Assembly (NCBI GenBank): GCA_022496185.1
Contig: WTXG01000071.1
Coordinates: 1 to 64,000, forward strand
Direction of reading: 5' to 3'
DNA from: Multifurca ochricompacta
Lineage: Eukaryota; Basidiomycota; Agaricomycetes; Russulales; Russulaceae
Length of the DNA: 64,000 bases
In this document: piece by piece, positions 24,068-38,970 of the stretch
How positions within the stretch are numbered: position 1 is the stretch's first letter
Layout of the letters: each line of letters starts with the position of its first letter
Notes under the pieces: generated by a model
The model's database searches: none
Seen by the model: only the letters and a program-made list of their open reading frames with translations
Told to the model about the DNA's origin: nothing
Translations under genes and position numbers: made by a program

Positions 24068-27000
24068 ATGCTCACGTCCCGGCTGCATCGATCTTTCCTT
24101 AGATTCCCATCACGACGCCTCTTTCACTATAGCATAATGTCCCAGGCTCAAGAATCTATTGCGCTGACCGGATCAGCCCCTTCTTCGGGGTTTGCGACCC
24201 CGTCGGGCAATAATGAGCCCAACCCAAATTCAAAAAGCTCAGGTGCGTGCGCACAACCCCGAATATTGTATTACGCTGACAATGACTGTTTTCCACCAGC
24301 GAAGAAGGAGGCAAAGCGGTTAGAGAAGGAAGCCAAACTTGCCGCAAAGGCCGCTAAAGTATCGGCGGCCACCCCCGCAGGGGAGAAAAAGGCCAAGGAG
24401 AAGGCCACTAAGGAGGAAGATGTCCCATTCGTGAATACGACATCAAAGGGACAGAAAAAGGGTGAGACTTATTAATGTCTACATGCGTGTTCGAATTGGC
24501 GCGTAGCGAATGTGTCGGGTCCTCCGTCGCGTTTACACATTGTTCTCAAAGGGGCATCTTGTGAGTGTTGTGCTGATAAGCGCCATGTAGATCTTTCAGG
24601 GCCTATGGCCGCTGGATACAACCCAATCGCTGTCGAATCTTCCTGGTACGACTGGTGGCACGAACAAGGTTTTTTCAAACCCGAACTTGGTCCCAACGGT
24701 GGGCCAAAACCTGAAGGCCTATTCGTAATATCTGCGCCTCCACCGAACGTGACCGGAAGTCTACACATTGGCCATGCGCTTACGACTGCCATCCAGGATG
24801 CGCTCGTGCGATGGTGGGTTGTGGAAGATATTGTTATCCTCCCCTCTGACTGTTAAAAGGTACCGAATGCTGGGGAAGACGACGTTATTCGTCCCCGGTT
24901 TCGATCACGCTGGGATCTCGACTCAGTCTGTCGTCGAAAAGCGCTTGTTCAAGACCTCGGGTAGGACGCGTCATGATCTGGGTCGCGAGAGGTTCCTCGA
25001 AACTGTGATGGATTGGAAAAATGAGTCTGTCATCATCTTTTGCCAATAGCGTGTGCCTAAATTCTTGTGGGACAGATATCAAGAACGCATCACAAATCAG
25101 CTTCATAGATTGGGTGGCAGCTACGACTGGTCTCGCGTCGCATTCACTATGAATCCTGTGTGTTCCCTCGTCATGTCCAATTGTTTCATACTGATGGCCA
25201 TCCTCAGCAACTTTCGAAAGCTGTAATCGAGAACTTTTGTCGTCTGCATGAAGAAGGGATTATATATCGCGCCAATCGCCTGGTAAATTGGTGCGTCCGT
25301 CTTAACACCACACTCTCCAACCTCGAGGTAGGTACTTCGACAGGCGTGTTCGGCACGGGTTCTTAGCACAATTTTACCCAGGTTGATCAGAAGCAGCTCG
25401 AGAAACGGACTTTCTTGAGCGTACCTGGTTATGACCCCAAAGAGAAGTTCGAGTTTGGTGTCATCACATCGTTTGCGTACCCCATAGAGAACTCGGGTTT
25501 GTTTTAATTCTTATGTTCAAATAACGATACTGAAAAGGCTGTTGTTACAGATGAAAAGATTATAGTGGCCACGACGCGCCCAGAGACAATGCTCGGGGAT
25601 ACAGCCATCGCCGTTCATCCCAAGGATGAACGGTACAAAGTGAAAAATCCGTTCTTTTTGGCCCGAAAGTCGAGCAGAATTTGACCCGGCCCCGCAGCAC
25701 CTTCACGGGAAATTTGCCATTCATCCTTTTGTGAACCGCCGCATACCAATAGTGACGGATGATATCGTCGTCGATATGTCTTTCGGAACGGGTGCCGTGA
25801 AGATCACCCCTGCTCATGATCCGAATGATTATGAAGTCGGCGTGCGGCATAAACTCGATTTCATCAATATTTTGAACGACGACGGCACTTTCAATGCAAA
25901 CGCTGGGCCTCAGTTCCAGGTGGGTGCTTCGGAGTCAGTAATGGCCACGTCTGACTGTGTTTTGCTGCAGGGCATGAAGCGTTTCCACGCGCGTGTAGAA
26001 GTGGTGAAGAAGCTGAAAGAACTTGAGCTATTCATCGAGACGAAGGATAACCCTATGCAGATTCCTATCTGCAGGTATGCAAGCCACCTACGCGGCTATG
26101 AAAAATCTCATGTCCCTGTAGTAAGTCTGGCGACGTTATTGAACCTGTACTTAAGCCCCAGTGGTGGGTGAACTGTAAGCCCCTCGCTGAGGAGGCTATC
26201 AAAGTGAGTCCGATCATTGTCAGACTGGATTGGTGCGACGCCCAAGGCGGGTATCGTTTTCCAGCGCACGAGGGCGGGCGAGCTTCATATTGCCCCAAAG
26301 CAATCCGAAGCTGACTGGTATAGATGGCTCGAGAACATTCAGGACTGGTGTATTTCACGCCAGCTCTGGTGGGGTCATCGGTGTCCAGCGTATTTCGTGC
26401 GTATTGAAGCCCAAGAGCAAGACGTGAGTTAGCGTTCTCTTCTTTCTTCGCTTTACTATAAAGCTGTTACAGACCACAGATGGTAAATGGTGGGTGGTAG
26501 GCCGTGACCTGGAGGAGGCCACCAAGCGAGCGAAGCAGCTCGCTGGTAGTTCAAAGTTCACGTTGGAGCAGGATGAAGACGTACTTGATACATGGTTTTC
26601 CTCTGGTCTCTGGCCTTTCTCTATCTTGGGTTGGCCCGACAAGACCGTAGACTTTGAGACGTTCTACCCTACCTCCATGCTCGAGACAGGATGGGATATT
26701 CTCTTTTTCTGGGTGGCGCGCATGGTAATGCTTGGCTTAAGACTGACTGGAAAGATGCCTTTCCAAGAGGTGCTTTGCCATGCGATGATTCGTGACGCTC
26801 ATGGTCGCAAGATGTCGAAATCCCTCGGGAACGTGATTGATCCACTGGACGTCATTCAGGGTCTCCCTCTCGAAAAGCTTCACGAGAAACTGCACGAAGG
26901 TAACCTCGACGCCGCAGAAATAGAGAAGGCCAAACTAGGTCAGAAGAAGGATTTCCCGAAAGGCATCCCGCAGTGCGGTACGGATGCGCTGCGTTTCGCC

Positions 27001-28419
27001 CTTTGCGCTTACAGCGGCGGAGGTAACCGGTTATCACGCCTGCGTGGTGTCACGACTGATGAAAGGTTTCAGGTCGTGATATCAACCTCGAAATTTTACG
27101 CGTGGAAGGCTATCGCAAATTTTGCAACAAGATATTCAATGCGACCAAATTCGCTATGTTGAAGCTCGATGAAACATTCAGACCTGAGCCAACGGCCAAG
27201 GTTTGTGCTTTCTTCTTCTATAAACTATGCTCCGTAACTGACTACATATCAGGCCACGGGCAACGAGAGTCTCGTTGAGAGATGGATCCTGCACAAGCTC
27301 AACCTCGCCTCTGCGGAAATCAATAAGCAACTCGGCGAGCGTAATTTTATGGCTGCTACTAATGCCGCCTACAATTTCTGGCTTTATGAACTCTGTGACG
27401 TGTACATTGTGCGCCTTTTTTGTTTTATGCTAGTATTTAAGCAGTCCACTGATCCCAATCGTAATATTCAGGAAGCAATGAAACCGATGACAGACCCTAA
27501 TGTGCCGGAAAAAACGCGCGTCTCAGCGCAGCAGACGCTCTACACGTGTCTGGACCACGGTTTACGACTGCTACATCCTTTCATGCCATTCGTCACGGAG
27601 GAATTATGGCAACGCCTTTCCAGACGGCCGAATGACGCGACGCCGTCCATTATGGTGTCAAGATACCCTATATACGAAAGTCGTTTATAGTCCCTCCCTC
27701 TTGGTTATGCTTACCTGAGGGGATTGTAGGATGAATATTTCGCGTTCGGCGAGGCCGACAAGGAGTTTGACCTGATCTTTAACGCGATTCGTGCCGGTCG
27801 CTCACTCGCAGCGTCTTATAATCTTCAGTCCGATATCCAGCGTACGTCTTGGCAACAGGCAGCTCTCCTTTGACTGACTGTTTTGCGTCTAGTCTTCTTC
27901 CACATACAGGATGATGCCGAAGCAGCCCTCTTTGAGTCTCAGAAAGGTGTCATCACAACGCTCACCAAAGGGTGCAAATCCGCCGAAATTGTGCGCAATG
28001 TTAGCGCAATCCCACCTGGCTGTGGGTCACCGTACTCACGTCGACAATCGGCGTTCATATCCTCGTCCGTGTACGCATCGCGCTGTCTTTTACTTTTTTT
28101 AATTTTTGACGAGTGATGATGAATTCCAGGGTCTGATCGACCTCGAAGCTGAGATTTCTAAATGCGAGAAGAAGCTACAACTGGCACGACTGAACTTGGA
28201 TAAGGTTAGGAAGGTGGAAGCGCAACCCGATTATTTAGAGACCGTCCCCGAAAACGTGCGACTCATAAATGAGGACAGGGTGCGTGTTGTGTCCCCCAAG
28301 CGTTTTGTGTTGTATCGTGCTGACATTGACTGACACTCTGCTTGTTGCAGAGGAAAACTCTAGAGGCTGAGGTCGCTACGTTGGAATCTTCAAGGGAGAT
28401 GTTCAGTCAGTTGAAGTAG
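24068..28419 (+). CDS. VAS1: Valyl-tRNA synthetase, probably cytosolic and mitochondrial
   Basis: Class I aminoacyl-tRNA synthetase charging tRNA-Val. About 16-17 short introns. The first ATG (24068) gives an Arg-rich amphipathic presequence ([19 protein letters not shown]). A second in-frame ATG at 24137 would give a cytosolic form, as in yeast VAS1. A Lys/Ala/Glu-rich extension (about 24300-24460) precedes the catalytic domain. HIGH signature variant HIGH is seen in SLHIGHAL (about 24760). Editing-domain motifs [12 protein letters not shown] and HDPNDYEVG follow, then the KMSKS loop (about 26812), a [11 protein letters not shown] block, the anticodon-binding helical region and a C-terminal coiled coil ending at 28419. 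One base is missing near 28030 (after IPPGCGS), which breaks the frame. One junction near 27685 has no canonical donor. In an essential gene these are more likely sequence errors than real lesions. Confidence 0.93.
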
Positions 28420-28881
28420 ACATAGCTAAAATCTAAAGATCAGCCCCCTCCCCCGTATTGGTGGTAGGCAGGCCGGCGCTTCGGCACCAAGTGTTTTAAT
28501 AGCCATGCACAATGCAAGTCGATTTGAAATTAGTGCTCAAAGAAGTGAAGTCAGTCTGGCGTGCCGCCTGGTCAGCGCGATTCGCCGTCCTTTCTTATTT
28601 TCTTCAACAACGAGAAAGGAAGAGGCGTACACTTGTGATTTCGGCTCTAAAGAATAGCTGAATCAGGCTCTCCCCATCATTGGTCATATGAAAAGATGAT
28701 GTTTATCCCTTTCGCTTTCCTTTAAAATGTATACTTGGGCAAAGTGGGGACCGGCAGGGGCCGACTTCCCTTTGGTGCTTCGTGCTTCTATAACCCTCTC
28801 ACCCCCGCTCTGTGACTCATCTCTCCCCATTCCCCCCACTCTCTCCTTTCCTTTCCTCTGCTCGTAACAACCTGAACGTCC
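28420..28881. other. Intergenic between VAS1 and the GNAT gene
   Basis: Contains the VAS1 3' flank and a C/T-rich leader (28790-28860) ahead of the GNAT start. No further gene. Confidence 0.55.
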
Positions 28882-29640
28882 ATGGCTTACACGAATTCCT
28901 ACAAACCACCTGATGCGCCCGCTCTCTTACCTGGTTATTATGGCCCAGAGCCATATGACATTAATTGGATCTTCCCACTTCATGAGGCCACTCTTGAATC
29001 TGAACGGGTTAAATTGACGCCTTTCATCCCCTCTGAGCATGCGAAAGAGTATGCGGAGCAAGCCACAGCTCATCCAGAGTTGCATCGATGGTTCCCATTC
29101 GATCTTCCCAACCTCGATGTTATCCTGACCACGGTGGAACTACGTGTCCGTCGCGATCCCACCTGGATCCTCTTCGCCATCATCGACAAGGCGCGTGGTG
29201 GAGCATTGGCAGGGGTGATCGGCTTGGTCTACGCCTCCCCGACGAATCTAAGCGTTGAAATCGCATGGGTACTTGTGTTCCCAAAGTTTCAGCGTACATA
29301 TGTGACCACCAATGCGGTCGGTATCATCTTACAATACTGCCTCGAGTTGCCCACTGCTTCACCGCGACCTGGGCTGGGACTACGTCGAGCGCAATGGATG
29401 ACGCATAGTTTGAACAAGCCGTCCCATGATGCTGCGAAACGTATGGGGTTGAAGGATGAGGGGATTCTGAGATGGATGTTCGTGTTGCCTGAGGGAAAGG
29501 AAGGTCATGGAATACCGATCAGAGAGGGAGACCCGCAACAATCCCACCCCGGACGGCATAGTTTAGTACTATCTTTCTGCGCTGATGATTGGGAGAATGG
29601 AGGCAGAGAGCATGTGCAAAAGTTGATTGACCGTAAATAA
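28882..29640 (+). CDS. GNAT-family N-acetyltransferase, intact copy B
   Basis: 252 residues, single exon from ATG 28882. It resembles the fungal RimJ/RimL-like GNAT group. The core includes TLESERVKLTPFIPSEHAKE at the N terminus, FAIIDKARGGALAGVIGLVY (strands beta2-beta4), the EIAWVLVFPKFQRTYVTTNA segment where acetyl-CoA binding is expected, and DAAKRMGLKDEGILRW at the end of the fold. The acetyl acceptor is unknown; in this group, small molecules or protein amino groups are possible. A frameshifted paralogue is at 18159. It sits between two housekeeping genes on the same strand. Confidence 0.8.
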   Translation: MAYTNSYKPPDAPALLPGYYGPEPYDINWIFPLHEATLESERVKLTPFIPSEHAKEYAEQATAHPELHRWFPFDLPNLDVILTTVELRVRRDPTWILFAIIDKARGGALAGVIGLVYASPTNLSVEIAWVLVFPKFQRTYVTTNAVGIILQYCLELPTASPRPGLGLRRAQWMTHSLNKPSHDAAKRMGLKDEGILRWMFVLPEGKEGHGIPIREGDPQQSHPGRHSLVLSFCADDWENGGREHVQKLIDRK

Positions 29641-29729
29641 ACAAAGTTGTATCAATTGATTTGATGTGTCAGTCTCCACGGCAAGCCAAGCAGAGGGGAT
29701 ATAATCTAAGCAATGATGATTACTAATCC

Positions 29730-29850
29730 AACCTTGCCTTGCCTGCCCCTGGCCTCCCCTGGCCTCCCCTGCCTCCCCTGCCCTGTGTCCTCTGTCCTGT
29801 CCTGTCTTGTCCTATCCTGCCTCCTGCCCTCGTCCTTCCTTGCAGCAACA
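29730..29850 (+). repeat. Polypyrimidine tract in the Rsp5 5' flank
   Basis: About 120 bases almost free of purines other than G in CCTGCC/CCTGTCC words. It lies immediately upstream of the proposed Rsp5 start and probably forms its leader or core promoter, like the CT-rich promoters common in fungi. Confidence 0.55.
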
Positions 29851-29891
29851 ACAACTACGCCCTGCTACTCGGCCTCGTGCCATAAATCTAA

Positions 29892-32860
<2,969 letters not shown>

Positions 32861-33660
32861 GATCTGAAGGCACGTGACATGTGAATGGGGGTACGTCGTA
32901 CACACTTTTAACGGCTTTTTGGTCCAGTCTACGACACAAGTATATATATACTACTTACTTTGCTCTTTCTTTTCTCTTCCATTTCCATTCCATTTCCCCT
33001 CTTTTTTTTTTCATACAAATTACAAACAACATACCAGAGCCCCCTCCACTTTAGCAACCTTTATCTCCAAAAAGAAGGCTGTCACGTCACGATGGCCTTT
33101 TTTTTTTTTTCCCATTTTCTTTTTCTTTTTTTTGCGTTACAAGTCTCGTGCTAATTCATATAATACGACTACTACTTTTTTTTTTTTTGTTTTTTCTGTA
33201 TGTGGATTCGGATTTGATGCTTTTTTTAGCGTAGCAATATAAGTAAGTATGTATATATTATATGTGTGTCTGTGTGTCTGTGTGCGACCATGACACGCAA
33301 ACAAAAGCGTTCATCAATTTGTTTTCTTTTTTGTATGATTGTATTATAATTGTACACATTTGTCTATCTACGGGTCGACGTCAAATGTAAAATAATTTAA
33401 TGATGACATTTAGTGCGAACTGGGGTCATGATTATGTTGTCATGTTAGGTCATTTCATTCTAGGCCTCCCTTGTCGTCCTTGCAAACCTAATCCCGAGTT
33501 CGTTCGTTCGTTAAATGCTAACCAATTGCCTGACCGATCTGAGTGATCTGATAGTAACAATAAAAATCCATGATGCTTTAATCTGGACTAGGCCCTTGCC
33601 GGGTAAGGATGCTCTTATCATGGATATGTTTTGTTTCCATGTGGCGTTCCTGTAGAAACG
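32861..33660 (+). other. T-rich 3' flank of RSP5, no gene
   Basis: Many T homopolymers (8-13 nt), a short GTGTGTCT repeat near 33265 and AT-rich sequence. Probably 3' UTR and spacer. No coding sequence. Confidence 0.55.
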
Positions 33661-35020
33661 CAGCTGAGGTTAGATAAGCGCTAACTAAACAGGTAGCAAG
33701 ATAATTCAGTTATGAATGGTCAAAACTGAAGTGTAAGATACAGATAGTACTGGCCTTAAATACTGTAAAGAGCATGCTGTGCTATGGTCATAAAAGATTG
33801 TATCTTAATCATAGTAATCATAATAAATGGTGGAATGTCAGTAAGTATATTACAATGTCCACTCTTGCATCGGCAACACCAGTCACCTCTGATCCGTCCG
33901 GCCTACCCTGATCCATTTTGGCTCAACAATCCTCTCATAATCCTATCAGTTCACTGTCCAAAACTTTGTCACATCGAAGTTCTCATCGTTTGATCCCGAA
34001 TGTTTATTTTAGAGGTATGTCTAGTTGTGCATGTAACGACACTAGCCTTGAAACCTGCCAATCGTTGTTCACACTCAACATGCTAGCAGTTGCTAGGCTG
34101 CGCACCATCTGTCTGACAGGTAACAGCCGTCTATATGACGGTCAGAAGACGGGTACGGTTACGACCATTGTACAGTAGACGGTATTTAGATAATCAAAAC
34201 TACCTTTTAGGTAGTTGCATTAGCTACATAGGTAAAGATAAGATAAGATAAAAGAATATTCATTCAGTTGAACCGTACATGAAAGGTTCCTTAAGTACTG
34301 TAAATTAGTGTACTATAGTAACCAAGAGTAATGATTGTATCTAATCAACTAATCAACTAAGTAAAGCGCAGTCCAAGTGCTGCGCCGCAGCGCACAACTT
34401 GACTATCAGATTTTACTCTGGCAGACCAAAAAACACCAATTACAAATTAGGCAAAATAAATCATAAATAAAATAAATATCGATATTTAGACTAATTAACA
34501 GCCCAACAGCCCAGTGCAGTATCAGCTTATCTCACCATCCCCATTTTCCAGTGGTCAGCAACCCATCGAGCATTGCTTTTTGTTCTTTGGATTTAATAAT
34601 TGCTGTTGAGAAAGGTGGTAGCGACCGGATTGTTGGGGACCGGACAGCCGGTGGACTCAATCTATTGATCATGATAAGATAATCCAAAGTGCATCAGATT
34701 ACGTTGCACACACATAACATGTATGTTCACAATCAAATAGTTATATTTCTCTCCTTCATTGTCACACTCATTTGGTAGTAAAAAAGTCTCTGTTCTGTAC
34801 ACATTCACTTCATGTGGTCAAGTGAGTATTAGTTTATCTTATATGCTACCTAAATAGGTAAAGATACTACAGTGGTGGTGCTGTCTAAAGCCAAACGAAC
34901 AGGTCTTATCGTCGTTGTCGTACCATTTTTTGACGGGCTTTTTGCCCTTAAGCGCATACGCCTACATCTTCCCTGGATGCACCAACACCCCATTTCCTGT
35001 TACTCAATGGCCGGTTTGTT
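33661..35020. repeat. Nested DNA-transposon relics left of P450 copy 3
   Basis: 33661-33935 carries GGTCAAAACTGAAGTG and CCTCTGATCCGTCCGGCCTA, which reappear inverted at 37683-38290 on the other side of P450 copy 3. 34094-34170 looks like a degraded hAT end (TAGGCTGCGCACC). 34190-34870 is a further element with imperfect inverted ends around GGTAAAGATA and CTAAATAGGTAAAG; it also matches 15890-16260 in inverse orientation. No transposase gene found. Confidence 0.5.
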
Positions 35021-35065
35021 AAGCTCATGAGGGCACAGATTTCCCAAGCTGTCTGCCAAGTGTCG

Positions 35066-35071
35066 TATAAG
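35066..35071 (+). promoter_or_regulatory. TATA box of P450 copy 3
   Basis: TATAAG, 63 bp upstream of the ATG at 35129. The same spacing is found in copy 5. It lies at the left border of the duplicated P450 unit. Confidence 0.6.
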
Positions 35072-35128
35072 TATCAGCCTTCCTGCCCAAATGCTGAATT
35101 CACCACCCCTTGCTCCCACTCTCCCTCA

Positions 35129-37239
35129 ATGGCGCTATACGAGCCTTCAAGATTATATACCTTAAGAGAGTGGATAAAGGCGAACTGGCTCCCCAACGCT
35201 TATAATACATCGGGCCATACTCCTGCCAGTGCACCAAACTCACTCTTTTCAGGTATCAATATGGCCCCACTCCACCTCTTTCTATCAACTCACCATTCTC
35301 CCGTCATCTCCTAGCCATCTCTAGTGTTTCGAAACTGCCCGTACTTGAAACATTTTTGAAGGATAGGACTCTTGTGACAGGTCTCCTTCTCACTCTGATC
35401 CTCGTCTTCATCACTTCTTATCTCAAAAGTCCATGGCGAAAATTACCTCCGGGTCCTCCGCGTATCCCAATCCTTGGGAACATGTCCCAGCTAAGAAACA
35501 TGAAGTGGCTATTCTCGACTGATTGTAAGGGACGCTTCAGTGAGTATCAAATGGTTCTTTGGAATAGATGTCATGATGAACAGGCAGTTGATTGTAGGCG
35601 AGGTGATGCATCTCGATGCCATGGGGAGACAAACAATCGTATTCAACAGTCTTAAATCGGCCTATAATATTCTTGAACGCCGTGCGGGTAATTACTCAGG
35701 TCGCCCTCGGTTCATTATGGCACAAGAGATACTGAATCAAGGTCTGGGGATGGCATTGATGGATTATGGCGAGCTGTGAGTGCCAGATAAGAATAAGATA
35801 CGAAGCGCTGTCACTTATTCCATCTACTCCCCAGTTGGCGCCGCTTGCGCCGTGCTGCACATGATGCTGTCAGCCGGACGACAGTTCAAAATTATCACCC
35901 TACTCAGACAAAAGAGGCTACAATCCTCGTTTCCGCGCTTCTCGACGACCCCGAAAACCGACATAGTCACTTTCAGCGTGCTAGTGCCTCCGTTATCCTG
36001 TCTATCTGTATGACTACCCAACTCTGGAGTCCACGAATGAGAAGATCGTGATGGACATTGATAGCAACTTTAAGTGGTTCAGCAGTGCGGCAGCTAGGAT
36101 CTCCTTCGTCGAATTATTTCCTTGGATGATTCACATTCCACAGAGGTCTCGTCTTACTCGCCTTTCTATTTTTTATAATGACATGTGACGAAAGAACAGG
36201 TTTGCGAAATGGAAGCGGGAGGCCTTAATGCGATCTGCTCAGCGCTATGATATATTTCTGCAACTATTTGATCGCGTCAGAGCGATATTGTACGGAAATG
36301 GGTCCACATGCTGCGTATGAGGTCCAACTAACGGATTATGCTATAGGCGACTGGTGGGGATCGCCCGAGTTTCAGTGCATCATTATTGCGAAACCACGAC
36401 CGCTACCACTTTCCGATCCTGAAATGATGTTCCTCTCTGGCGAAACGTAGTAAGTGATTGTTGTTTCAAGTCCGCTTGTTGACCAACTAGTAATCAAAGT
36501 ATTGCTGGTTTTGAAACAACATCAACTACACTGATGTGGTGGACATTCGCTATGGTAGCGTTCCCTCAAGTGCAACGTCGTGCACAAGCAGAACTAGACG
36601 CTGTAGTTGGCCGCTCCCGTTTACCTACATTCGCAGATGCTCCTCACCTGCCATACGTACGTGCAGTTATACGAGAAGTTCTTCGTTGGCGACCTCCCAT
36701 CCCATCTGGGGTACCTCATTCTGCCACCGAAGACGACTGGTATGAGGGCATGTTCATTCCGAAAGGAGCATGTGCATAGCAAACATTTGGCAATGTAATC
36801 ATGATCGTGTCATATTTGGTGAAGACGCGGATGACTTCCGACCAGAACGACATCTGGGCGAAGGAGGTGAATTGTTGCCTGGTCCAATAGAAACGAACCA
36901 AGAAGGGCATGTGTCGTTTGGATTCGGACGACGGATCTGTGTGGGGAAATATCTTGCGAACGACACGCTCTTCATAAGTACGGCAAGGATGCTATGGGCA
37001 ACGACTATTGAATCGGTTATGGATGAGAATGGGAAGGAGGTGGTACCGGATACAGACGGATTTACCGATATGGGAGGTTTTATGTGAGTACTTGGTGCAG
37101 GTGGCGATGTCCCTGATTTGATTGGCTGACTGCCTGGAAATACAGCCATCCAATTCCGTACGACTGCAGAATTAGGCCTCGTTTTCCTGAGGTGGTATCT
37201 ACTCTTTCCGAGGAGTGTGAGCGCATCAGGGAGGACTGA
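35129..37239 (+). pseudogene. Cytochrome P450, copy 3 (four frameshifts)
   Basis: Plus-strand copy with the eight-exon structure of copy 5, ATG 35129, stop 37239. Introns verified by alignment to copy 5: 35253-35380, 35525-35597, 35776-35833. Single bases are missing near 36006 (SILYDY block), 36285 (RVRADI), 36412 (RYQLSD) and 36771 (KGAMCIA). The haem motif FGFGRRICVG is intact. Outside these losses the sequence remains very close to copies 4 and 5. Four breaks in 2.1 kb exceed what is seen in the two housekeeping genes, which supports true decay or poor consensus in a collapsed repeat. Confidence 0.8.
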
Positions 37240-38970
37240 AGCAGGCCTCTCGCTCAACACGTGTCACGACTAGCGTGGGGACATGTAGCCTTGCTTACAA
37301 AGTAATAACACTTGTACCAACTAAGCTGTTCAAGAAGTGGGAAGGTTGTTTGGTTGGTTCTGTTCTCTGTTGTTTTTGGAGTAAGCCAAGATTCTGAAGC
37401 AAAAATGCTAGTGTACGGATCCAATCCGCGGTGAGTGCGAGCCAAAGTGTTCCCTAGAGGAGAGGGGTAGAACGAAGTCAAGAGAGCGATGAAGGAGTCC
37501 CAGAGATAACTAAGACTTCGAAGGAGCCTAGTAGAATGAGTGAAACAGAGCAACACAAGACAAAAGTGGATGAAGCCAAGCAATAAGGACAGAACTGGAT
37601 GTAAAGTAATGAACAGGCAAGTGGCCCAGAATGCGCACAGTCTAAAAGATGCTAAGTAAATTGCTTGTGCTATGCATCAATTGTTGAGCCGGTAACGGAT
37701 CAGAGTAGGCCGGACCGGATCAGAGGTGACCGGTGTTGGCAGTACAGGATGATACTCCGTCACACTCGTTTATTATGAATCCTTATGATCACAGCACAGC
37801 ACAGTCCTTACAGCAATATTTCTGTATCTAACAAAGTAGTTGTTTTGACCAGATTTATCAGGCTGCGTTTCCACATCAATTGCATTTGTACCATAACAGA
37901 AGCTGTCCGACACTCAAGTCAAATTCATGTTAGAATCTATATTATCAGAAAATTTAATGAAGGAGTAGACTACAAGATCGATGAGCAGGGTGTGAAGACC
38001 GACCAACTGACCAACCGAAAGCCACCAGATCAACAGATCAACAGAAGTGGCACTACTGCCCCAAGCGTGCTTTAACTGATCAAGGACGATCCACACAAAT
38101 GTTCTCTACTTTGTTACTCTATTGTCATAAAAAATAGGATTACACTCTCCTTCGAGTATTTAAGGACACTGCTTTGTGTAGCATTCACTTCAGTTTTGAC
38201 CAACTAAACTGAAGTGAGCATTAGTTATCTTATCTTTTACCTTATTTAGTTGATGCATTACATCACACAGTAAAGTAGGTAGCTCATTTATCTTTTATAA
38301 GTTAGTTATCACTTTTGATTTTTGCATCCACATGAAGCAGCATTTTTGATTTGCATTGTTGATTTTCGATTGTGCATCTTTCACACAGATTCACTTATGA
38401 TTAAGAGTTATGTTGACAAGAGAAATGAGGGTTATAATAGATAATTAGAACTGGGATTAAGTGTGGCAAAATTAATTAAATGAATAATAATATCTGTGCG
38501 CGAACACCCGCGCGGGCCGGGTTCGTGCGAGTATTTCCCACGGATGACTCGGATCCGCGAGTACGAATACCCACAGAGTATTCCCATGGCTGTACTCACA
38601 GAGACTCACGAGTTACCTGGACTCATGCTATACTCTACCCCTGGCATCCACTAATAATTAGAAGTATTGTAGTATCTAAGTACACAGGCAAGGTTGTGTG
38701 ATGCCTGTTTTTACACGGTTACAATGTGCAGCCTAACTAGTATCCAACAGAAGCATCTCCAATGTGTCAACATGAGCTGCTATCCTAGTAGTTTTGCTTC
38801 AGAATCTTGGCTCAACACATCCTACACCAAAAACAACAGAGAACAGAACCAAACAACCATCCTACTCCTTCAACAGCTTAGTTGGTATAAGGATTATCAA
38901 TTCGTAAGCAAGACTACATGTCCACCCGCTAGTAGTTGTGACAAGTATTGAGCTGAGCGAGGGGCTCGCT
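37240..38970. repeat. P450 3' flanks and inverted transposon sequence
   Basis: 37240 to about 37405 is the downstream flank of the P450 unit (ends ...GATTCTGAAGCAA). 37409-37473 matches the reverse complement of 59755-59820. 37683-37745 (GGCCGGACCGGATCAGAGGT) and 38160-38290 (CACTTCAGTTTTGACC hairpin) are inverted copies of the sequence at 33661-33935. 38500-38620 is a GC-rich palindromic stretch of unknown nature. 38790-38940 is the 3' flank of P450 copy 4. No gene. Confidence 0.5.

Noticed and set aside
36005..36300. Extra introns to explain breaks in P450 copy 3
   Set aside because: No GT..AG pair fits, and intact copy 5 reads through these sites without an intron.
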